DNA of 14,316 nucleotides from JBDKTH01 sp964558295 (GTDB lineage Bacteria > Planctomycetota > Planctomycetia > Pirellulales > Thermoguttaceae): NCBI GenBank assembly GCA_964558295.1, contig CAZLDQ010000150.1, forward strand, positions 1-14,316, written 5' to 3'. Shown piece by piece: positions 1 to 5,565 of the stretch. Every line of letters starts with the position of its first letter. The stretch's first letter is position 1. Under the pieces are notes generated by a model. It searched no databases, was not told where the DNA came from, and saw only the letters and a list, made by a program, of their open reading frames with translations. The position numbers and the translations under genes are program-made.

Positions 1-136
1 CCCTGTCCCCCTTTCAAGACCCCCGCGAAAATCATTCCCGCAACGATTCTGCGAAAGTGTTGACGAAAAACAAACCTACCCAAAGCTCGTCGCTCGCCGA
101 ATCGCCTACAGGGCCACCGGACCTCTTCGCCAACCC

Positions 137-787
137 CTATCCAATGGACAGGGCCGCAGCACGGATGGGCGAGCCGTCGCAGCCGGAAAGGTTCAGGGGC
201 AAGCCGAGAAACGTGAAGTGTTCAGGCAACTGGTCGAGGTTTGCCAGGCACTCGACGAGGATGATTTCCGCGTCGGGGCCCAAAAGAATCCAATGGGCAT
301 CCATCGACTCGGTGCTCGGCGTGCCGGTGTCCATTCCCAACAGGCCGATCCGCCTCTCGGCGATCCAACGGGCAGCTTCCACGGTGAGGGAAGGCGAGTC
401 GGCAAAAAACTCCGGCTGGCCGTAGTACCGATCCCAACCGGTCCGGTAAAGCACCTTCGCCCCAGGCTGGAACTTGGCCGCGTGCGCCTGGAGCATCTCC
501 ACGGTGATCGGCGTCCTGGCCGCCAAGCACCCGCCCGGCGCCAAATCGACGAGCACCGCCGGCCCCACGAACCGCTCCAAGGGCATCTGGTCCAGCGTCT
601 TGCCCCGGTCGAACACGTGGAACGGCACGTCCAAATGCGTTCCCTGGTGGCTCGACAGGCTAAGCTCCGTAACGTTGCATCCAGCCGAAGGAATTGTGAG
701 ATACGAGCGAATGCAAAGCTCCGGATCGCCCGGGAAACAGGGCTGGCCCGGCGTCAATGGATGCGATAGATCAATGAGGGCGGGCAC
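137..787 (-). CDS. Cyclase / kynurenine formamidase-family metal-dependent hydrolase
   Basis: A 216-residue protein of the cyclase family (Pfam Cyclase), whose characterised members include KynB-type kynurenine formamidases and isatin hydrolases. The family's metal-binding signature HxGTHxDxPxH is intact (His47, Gly49-Thr50-His51, Asp53, His57). The protein opens with the typical LIDLSHPLTPG strand, and the C-terminal half has the family's GLLGMDTGTPST stretch. Length is normal for the family, and no signal peptide or membrane segment is seen, so a cytoplasmic enzyme is likely. The start is GTG at 787, supported by AAGGAG at 795-800 (minus strand), 7 nt away. It lies 70 nt downstream of the iron-sulfur membrane protein gene on the same strand, but no shared function is evident. 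No tryptophan-degradation genes are nearby, so the true substrate is unknown. The family call is firm and the substrate is not. Confidence 0.9.
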   Translation of the reverse strand: MPALIDLSHPLTPGQPCFPGDPELCIRSYLTIPSAGCNVTELSLSSHQGTHLDVPFHVFDRGKTLDQMPLERFVGPAVLVDLAPGGCLAARTPITVEMLQAHAAKFQPGAKVLYRTGWDRYYGQPEFFADSPSLTVEAARWIAERRIGLLGMDTGTPSTESMDAHWILLGPDAEIILVECLANLDQLPEHFTFLGLPLNLSGCDGSPIRAAALSIG

Positions 788-794
788 AGGATTG

Positions 795-800
795 CTCCTT
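795..800 (-). promoter_or_regulatory. Ribosome binding site of the cyclase gene
   Basis: AAGGAG on the minus strand lies 7 nt before the GTG at 787. It decides in favour of this GTG start, since the next downstream candidates would cut into the conserved DLSHP strand. Confidence 0.7.
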
Positions 801-828
801 AGTGCTGGGGGAGACTAAACGACAAGTC

Positions 829-847
829 TCGCGTTTGGCCTACGCGA
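829..847. repeat. Short inverted repeat between the cyclase and iron-sulfur genes
   Basis: TCGCGT and ACGCGA form a perfect 6-bp dyad with a 7-nt spacer, in the 70-nt gap between two minus-strand genes. One flanking pair on each side can extend it after a mismatch. Neither strand has a T-tract after it, so an intrinsic terminator is not supported. An mRNA-stabilising hairpin or protein site is possible. Confidence 0.3.
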
Positions 848-857
848 AACTTATCCG

Positions 858-2111
858 TCAACCGCCCCCAAGCGGCACCACGCGGATCGCCTTTTGGGGC
901 GACGTGATACAGGCCACCTCGCAGGCCCCGCAACCAGGACATTTTTGCGGATCAACAATCGGACGGCAAGAATACGTCTCGTCAGACCAGACAATCCGAA
1001 TCGCCTCGAAGGGGCAGTGATTCTTGCAAATCTGGCACTCGCGATCATCGAGCAACACGCATGTGTCCATGTCAACCACCGCCACGCCGATCCTTGCCTG
1101 ACGCTTCTGGTCGAGCGTCAACCGCCGAATGGCCCCACTCGGGCAGACCTGCGTGCAGCGGTTGCAGCCTTCGCGGCAGTAGTCGTCCGCGAAGCGGACG
1201 ACGGGGGTCAGCAGCGACGCCAAGCCGCGGTCGCCCATGTCAGGATGAAGGATCCCCGCCGGACAGGTGCGGATGCAGTTGCCACAACGCACACAGAGGC
1301 CGGAGAACGACAACTCGTCCACGGCCCCCGGCGGACGCATCGACGTGGCCTTGGTCTCACGGAGCGACCGCAGGGTCACCACCGCCCATGCTGCGCCCGC
1401 CCCCAGAGCTAGGATCGATCGCCGGACAACCGCCGGCCCAGTCACCGTGACCGTCGGAGGCTTCTCCTCCCAAGGATCATGTTGGTGGAAGACAAGCCGC
1501 GGCTGCCTTCGCCATGCCAGCAACTCCTGCATCGCTCCCAGCGGACAGACGCGGAAACACCACGCCCCCGGCAATAGGAAACTAAGCACCAAGACGATCG
1601 GCAGCCCAATCGCCGGCAGGAGCGTGGTCACGCTGAGCGGTTTGTGCCAAACGCCCCAAAAGCCCCCAAAGATCGCCAGGGGGTCGAGCCACAAAAGCAA
1701 CGGATATCCCACGCACGCCCCAGCAATGCCGATCAAGGCAACCCAACGCCCCAAAGGTGGCAGCCGCCGACACGCCCCCCGAGTCCAGACCATCGGGCGG
1801 CCGACCTGCTCCGTCACAAGCCCCACCGGACACGCATACCGGCAAAACCACCGGCGACGCCACAGCGAGAGCAACAGCACCGGCACGCCCAGCAGCGAGA
1901 CCCAACTGACCGAGCGCAGGGCAATCGCCGAACAAATCGCAACCCACGGACTGACCGCCGGTACGACCATCGGCGCCGAGTCCCAGGAAAGGAGATCGAA
2001 CAACACGAGCACGGCCGCCGCAAAAAACGCCAAGCGGCCTGCAAGACGCCCTAGACCACGCCCTCCCCTTCGGCCGGTATTCGAGTTGTCCTTCTTCGCG
2101 TCTTCACCCAT
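858..2111 (-). CDS. NapH-NapG/MauM-like fused membrane iron-sulfur electron-transfer protein
   Basis: A 417-residue protein that probably passes electrons from the membrane to an unidentified acceptor. Residues about 25-200 form a NapH/NosR-type membrane module: several hydrophobic segments and the paired CxxxCP motifs CRYACP (90-95) and CFRVCP (185-190). Residues about 268-405 carry four [4Fe-4S] motifs spaced as in NapG/MauM: Cys273-276-279-283, Cys312-316-319-323, Cys351-359-362-366 and Cys391-394-397-401. Between the modules, VRRSILALGAGAAW (229-242) looks like a twin-arginine signal core, the element at which free NapG proteins begin. The ATG at 2111 is chosen because AAAGGA at 2120-2125 sits 8 nt upstream; an in-frame ATG at 2135 has no such site. 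No nitrate reductase or methylamine dehydrogenase genes are near, so the partner enzyme is unknown. The cluster-binding role is confident and the pathway is not. Confidence 0.85.
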   Translation of the reverse strand: MGEDAKKDNSNTGRRGGRGLGRLAGRLAFFAAAVLVLFDLLSWDSAPMVVPAVSPWVAICSAIALRSVSWVSLLGVPVLLLSLWRRRWFCRYACPVGLVTEQVGRPMVWTRGACRRLPPLGRWVALIGIAGACVGYPLLLWLDPLAIFGGFWGVWHKPLSVTTLLPAIGLPIVLVLSFLLPGAWCFRVCPLGAMQELLAWRRQPRLVFHQHDPWEEKPPTVTVTGPAVVRRSILALGAGAAWAVVTLRSLRETKATSMRPPGAVDELSFSGLCVRCGNCIRTCPAGILHPDMGDRGLASLLTPVVRFADDYCREGCNRCTQVCPSGAIRRLTLDQKRQARIGVAVVDMDTCVLLDDRECQICKNHCPFEAIRIVWSDETYSCRPIVDPQKCPGCGACEVACITSPQKAIRVVPLGGG

Positions 2112-2119
2112 CAAGCAAG

Positions 2120-2125
2120 TCCTTT
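2120..2125 (-). promoter_or_regulatory. Ribosome binding site deciding the start of the iron-sulfur protein
   Basis: AAAGGA on the minus strand lies 8 nt before the ATG at 2111. The upstream in-frame ATG at 2135 lacks a comparable site, so the shorter 417-residue product is preferred. Confidence 0.6.
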
Positions 2126-2190
2126 CCACTGTCATTCCGATGCCAATTCCCCAGTGATCGGTTTGCTATCATCGGCAATCCCGGCAGTTT

Positions 2191-2220
2191 TGGCAAGTTT
2201 CATTGGCGACAGACTTGCCA
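2191..2220. promoter_or_regulatory. Perfect 8+8 dyad in divergent intergenic region (candidate operator)
   Basis: TGGCAAGT (2191-2198) and ACTTGCCA (2213-2220) are perfect inverted repeats. Equivalent points lie 22 bp apart, about two helical turns. The site is between divergent genes, the iron-sulfur protein (minus) and the low-complexity membrane protein (plus), which is where a shared operator would sit. A hairpin with a 14-nt loop is the alternative reading; no T-tract follows. Confidence 0.4.
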
Positions 2221-2266
2221 GCAACCAACCCCCATTTTGCCTATCTTACGCTTGCGACAAAGTTTG

Positions 2267-2272
2267 AATAAT
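2267..2272 (+). promoter_or_regulatory. Possible -10 element for the plus-strand block
   Basis: AATAAT matches five of six bases of TATAAT in the most AT-rich part of the divergent intergenic region, about 110 nt before the first plus-strand start. No convincing -35 box lies at 16-18 nt, so this is weak. Confidence 0.2.
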
Positions 2273-2382
2273 ACTCAAGATCCTCACAACCAGAACCGAT
2301 AGATGTGTCCAACGGCACACTGCCATTTGGGTGCGTGCGCCCTGCGAGACACGGCCGACCGGTCTGGGAAAGGATACTCAGA

Positions 2383-3897
2383 ATGAGCGAATTCAATTCG
2401 ATGGAAAAGATGGGGAGTGAACACCTGACGAGCCGGCCGCTGAGCAGCCAGGCCACAGGTACAGCAGGTAGAAGTCACCACTACGCGGCGGAGGCCCCCC
2501 GGGTGCTTGCCCGGATGCCCGATCTCGGAACGGCCGAGGCCGAGCGGGAAGCCCAACTGCCATCGCTGGCACACGCCGGCCGGTTGCTCAGCTCGCGGGT
2601 CTCGGTGGCCATCTTAATGGGGGGCTTAGCCACGCTGTTGTTGGTGGCCCTCGGCTCCTACGTGTTCTTCGGCAACGACAAGGCGACCAACGACACAGCC
2701 GGCTGGCAACCGCAACCGCCCGCCCCCACGGCCGCCGAAGCGCCAGTCTGGAGCGGAGCCGCCACGACCAATCCATCGGCCTACCCCACTGGGACGAGTG
2801 TCCCTTCCTATGGGACCTCGGCCACGACGCCAAACTCCACCTGGCCCACCACGCCAACAAACACGGCCTGGAATCCCGAAGTCGCCAACCGGCCCACCAC
2901 ACCGTGGCGAACCGAAACCCAACCGCAGACGCCTAGTGCCTGGGGCACGTCCAACGACACCCAAGCCCGCGTCGAACCAGTTCCTGCTTGGAACACACCG
3001 ACCACCGCGCCGACCACGCCGGAACCGAATCTTGGCTGGAACAACCAAGCCGCGCCGGCGCAAGACCATGCGGCTTCTTGGAACACTCCGAGCCAGGCGT
3101 CTTCCTGGTCCACCCCAGCGTCCTCGTATGGCGCGACAAACTCGCCCTACCCCACGGTGAACCCAACGTCTGATCCGACCGCCAATACGGCCGTGCAAGC
3201 GTCGGCCGTCGAGAGTCAGCCATCGTACACAGCCCCGGCCGATGTCAACCGTCCGGCCGGCCCGATGATGCCCAGTGCGTCAACCAGCTACAACACGGGC
3301 TATCAACCCAACCGCTCGCTGCCGGCCTACCAGAATCAGTACCAGCCCTACGTGGACACCAACCGGACTGCCGTGGTCAACGGCCAGAATCCGGCGGACC
3401 CCTACGGCAACTACAGCCAGAACAACGCGGCCGCGTATCGTCCAGAGGCGACCACGCCGCAGCCGACGACAACGCAGCCGTACAACTACGGGACGAATTC
3501 CCCCTATACCAGCCAGCCGACCTATCAACAGGCGGCTCCGAGCAACTATCGGGGCACCGAAGCTCAACCCGCCTCGGCCACGGCGTATGGGGCCACGATG
3601 GGCACGAGCTACCCCCAAGCGGCAAACTATTCCCAGCCGTCGAGCTATGCCCAGCCTGCGAACTACCCCCAACCGTCGAGCTACAACAACTATCTGCCCT
3701 CCTACCCGACCAGTCAGGTGAACGCCTATCCAACGACAGGCTATCCAACGACGAATAGCGCATCGGCCACCGCAGCGCCGGCCAGTTATGTAGGCGGGGT
3801 CACTCCCACGGATCCCGGAACCGCTCAGTTCCAAGGGACGATCGAAACCCCCAGCGTCAGGACGACCTATGACCGCACTCGATCAAGCCTTTATTAA
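2383..3897 (+). CDS. Single-pass membrane protein with long Pro/Thr/Trp/Tyr-rich low-complexity region
   Basis: A 504-residue protein of unknown function. Residues 1-70 are polar and probably cytoplasmic. Residues about 73-96 (VSVAILMGGLATLLLVALGS and flank) form one transmembrane helix. The remaining 400 residues are low complexity and probably outside the cytoplasm. Roughly the first 150 of these have Trp at irregular short intervals, often as WxTP or WxxP (AWNTP, SWNTP, SWSTP). The last half is rich in Tyr, Pro, Gln and Asn, with degenerate repeats such as NYSQPSSY, SYAQPANY and NYPQPSSY. There are no cysteines in this outer part. ATG 2383 is preferred over the GTG at 2305 because GGGAAAGGA ends about 9 nt before it. 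Its 3' end overlaps the next gene by 29 nt, so it is probably co-transcribed and linked to the ATPases that follow. It could be a surface scaffold or a partner of envelope polysaccharide machinery; no homologue is recognised. Confidence 0.75.
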   Translation: MSEFNSMEKMGSEHLTSRPLSSQATGTAGRSHHYAAEAPRVLARMPDLGTAEAEREAQLPSLAHAGRLLSSRVSVAILMGGLATLLLVALGSYVFFGNDKATNDTAGWQPQPPAPTAAEAPVWSGAATTNPSAYPTGTSVPSYGTSATTPNSTWPTTPTNTAWNPEVANRPTTPWRTETQPQTPSAWGTSNDTQARVEPVPAWNTPTTAPTTPEPNLGWNNQAAPAQDHAASWNTPSQASSWSTPASSYGATNSPYPTVNPTSDPTANTAVQASAVESQPSYTAPADVNRPAGPMMPSASTSYNTGYQPNRSLPAYQNQYQPYVDTNRTAVVNGQNPADPYGNYSQNNAAAYRPEATTPQPTTTQPYNYGTNSPYTSQPTYQQAAPSNYRGTEAQPASATAYGATMGTSYPQAANYSQPSSYAQPANYPQPSSYNNYLPSYPTSQVNAYPTTGYPTTNSASATAAPASYVGGVTPTDPGTAQFQGTIETPSVRTTYDRTRSSLY

Positions 3898-4696
3898 AGC
3901 CTACATGCCGGCCTCCGTCCTGGTTTCGCCCAGGACGGAACCGGCTACAGACTCTTTCAATGCGATGCGTCAGAACGAGCCGGAAAAGCCTCAGGCCCAA
4001 GTAGCGGAATCCCAGCCGATGCTCACTTGCGAACGGTTTCAGCCCGCCTATCAGGTCGATCAATTCGCCTGGTCGCCTACGGCCAGCAAGCTCAGCTTGA
4101 ACGCTGGGATCCAACTAGATCGCTTGGCCGATGGGTTGGCCGCCGGGCTTCCGGAGGGCCGGAAAGTGGTCGGCCTCGGGGCGGGCCGCCGAGGCGAAGG
4201 ATGCACGACCTTGCTGCTCTGTGCGGCCCGTCGCCTCGCCCAACGCGGCCTGAACGTGTTGCTCGTCGATGCCGACTTCGATCATTCCTGCTTGGCCCGG
4301 CGGCTGGGGCTGATGCCTGAAACGGGCTGGGAAGACGTGCTCGCCGGCCGTGTCCCGTTGGCGGAAGCGATTGTCGAGTCGATCCAGGACCGCTTGTCCA
4401 TCCTCCCCTTGCGAGGCCTCGCCGCCGAACAGGATTGCTCGTCCGGGATTACTGTCGATCCGGCCGCCAGTCTGGCCCTGCTCCGCAAGCATTACGATTT
4501 GATCCTGATCGACTTGGGCGAACTGAATACGGGCATGCCGGCCGGACAGCCCCTTGAGGCCGCCGCCCAGTGGCTCGACGCCGTCGTGTTGGTCCACGAC
4601 GTCCGCGCAACCCCCCAAACCGAGTTGATACAAACCCGAAGTCGGCTGCAGGCGGCCGGCATCGCTGAAGCCGGAATTGCCGAGAATTTTGTCTGA
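3869..4696 (+). CDS. CpsD/BY-kinase-like (MinD/ParA-superfamily) ATPase with altered P-loop
   Basis: A 275-residue protein resembling the cytoplasmic kinase domain of bacterial tyrosine kinases (CpsD, CapB, Wzc) and XrtA-associated autokinases. Residues 1-75 are an unconserved-looking extension. The nucleotide-binding fold starts near residue 99. The P-loop region reads GAGRRGEGCTT (104-114), with Cys112 (TGC, 4202-4204) where the family has the invariant lysine of GEGKT/S. The Walker A' strand LLVDADFD (131-138; Asp134, Asp136) and Walker B strand LILIDLGE (Asp215) are present. There is no tyrosine-rich C-terminal tail, so classical autophosphorylation is doubtful. ATG 3869 has AGGA 6 nt upstream; an ATG at 3905 is an alternative. 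Its stop overlaps the next start as TGATG, which favours translational coupling with the AAA ATPase. In known exopolysaccharide loci such a pair regulates chain synthesis or export. Here that role is inferred. Confidence 0.75.
   Translation: MTALDQAFIKAYMPASVLVSPRTEPATDSFNAMRQNEPEKPQAQVAESQPMLTCERFQPAYQVDQFAWSPTASKLSLNAGIQLDRLADGLAAGLPEGRKVVGLGAGRRGEGCTTLLLCAARRLAQRGLNVLLVDADFDHSCLARRLGLMPETGWEDVLAGRVPLAEAIVESIQDRLSILPLRGLAAEQDCSSGITVDPAASLALLRKHYDLILIDLGELNTGMPAGQPLEAAAQWLDAVVLVHDVRATPQTELIQTRSRLQAAGIAEAGIAENFV
3914..3939 (+). repeat. Perfect 10-bp hairpin at the 5' end of the CpsD-like gene
   Basis: TCCGTCCTGG (3914-3923) and CCAGGACGGA (3930-3939) pair perfectly around a 6-nt loop, TTTCGC. 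The stem lies 17 nt after the stop codon of the low-complexity protein gene and inside codons 16-24 of the CpsD-like gene. No T-tract follows, so simple intrinsic termination is unlikely. It could protect the upstream message's 3' end or lower downstream translation. Confidence 0.55.
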
Positions 4697-5517
4697 TGTA
4701 CGAATCCTACTGGCAACTTGAGCGCAAGCCGTTCGACAACAGCAGCGACCCGCGATTCTACTTCCCCGATGAATCGCACCAAGCCGCGTTGTTGAAGTTG
4801 CGATACGCCATTGAGAACCGTCGTGGCGGCGCCCTGTTGACCGGTGCTTCCGGCTCGGGCAAAACTCTGCTGGTAGGCATGCTGCGGGCAATGCTCGGAG
4901 AATCCTTTGCTCCGTTCATCCACCTCGTCTTTCCCCAAATGTCGGCCGAACAGCTCTTGGCCTACTTGGCCGGAGAGCTGACCGGTTCGGCCGATCTCTC
5001 AACCACGCCCAATGTCCAACAGAGCATTCGCCAGATCGAACGCTATCTGGCGGAAAACACGGAGCATGGCCGACATGCGGTCGTCGTCATCGACGAAGCG
5101 CACCTGCTTGGCGATGCACGTACGCTCGAAGCAATCCGCCTGCTGTTGAACTTCGAATTGGCCGGCCGGCCCGCGCTGACCCTCCTTTTGGTCGGCCAGA
5201 CAGCAATCCTGCCAACCATGGACCGCTTGCCGCCACTGGAAGAACGGCTCGGGGTCAAGTGCCTGCTCCGTGCGTTCACCCCCCAAGAAACGGCCGATTA
5301 CGTCAATCATCGGCTCCGGGTAGCTGGAGCCAAACGCCCAATCTTCGATCCCAAAGCCTTGGAAACCCTCCATCAACTTACCCATGGCGTCCCCCGCCGG
5401 ATCAACCGGCTCTGCGACCTGGCCCTGCTGATCGGCTACGCCGAAGAACGCCAGACGATCGACGCCGCCCAGCTCGACGCAATCAACCAGGAACTTGTGA
5501 GCGTCGCCCCCGAATAG
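4696..5517 (+). CDS. ExeA/GspA-type AAA ATPase
   Basis: A 273-residue AAA+ ATPase of the ExeA/GspA family, also found as the 'XrtA-associated ATPase' in exosortase/exopolysaccharide loci. It opens with the family's MYESYW-KPF-DPRFY-HQAALLKLRYAIENR region. Walker A is GASGSGKT (50-57) and Walker B is VVVIDEAHLL (129-138; Asp133, Glu134). LLLVGQTA (163-170) holds the sensor-1 position. Residues about 220-270 form the helical lid domain with the RRINRLCD signature. It lacks the transmembrane and peptidoglycan-binding domains of full-length Aeromonas ExeA, so it is probably a soluble partner. Its start overlaps the previous stop by one base. The family is clear. A role in energising or regulating an envelope complex with the two upstream products is inferred. 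Confidence 0.85.
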   Translation: MYESYWQLERKPFDNSSDPRFYFPDESHQAALLKLRYAIENRRGGALLTGASGSGKTLLVGMLRAMLGESFAPFIHLVFPQMSAEQLLAYLAGELTGSADLSTTPNVQQSIRQIERYLAENTEHGRHAVVVIDEAHLLGDARTLEAIRLLLNFELAGRPALTLLLVGQTAILPTMDRLPPLEERLGVKCLLRAFTPQETADYVNHRLRVAGAKRPIFDPKALETLHQLTHGVPRRINRLCDLALLIGYAEERQTIDAAQLDAINQELVSVAPE

Positions 5518-5565
5518 CCTGGTTCTGCCTCGCTTCCACACGCGTCGCGGTTTACAATCAACCGT

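Noticed and set aside
1..136. Possible gene or terminator at the left edge
   Set aside because: Only an antisense shadow frame crosses it. No T-tracted hairpin or conserved peptide is visible in these 136 bases.
2305..2382. GTG start adding 26 residues to the low-complexity protein
   Set aside because: The ATG at 2383 has a good ribosome site about 9 nt upstream. The extension lacks one and looks like leader sequence.
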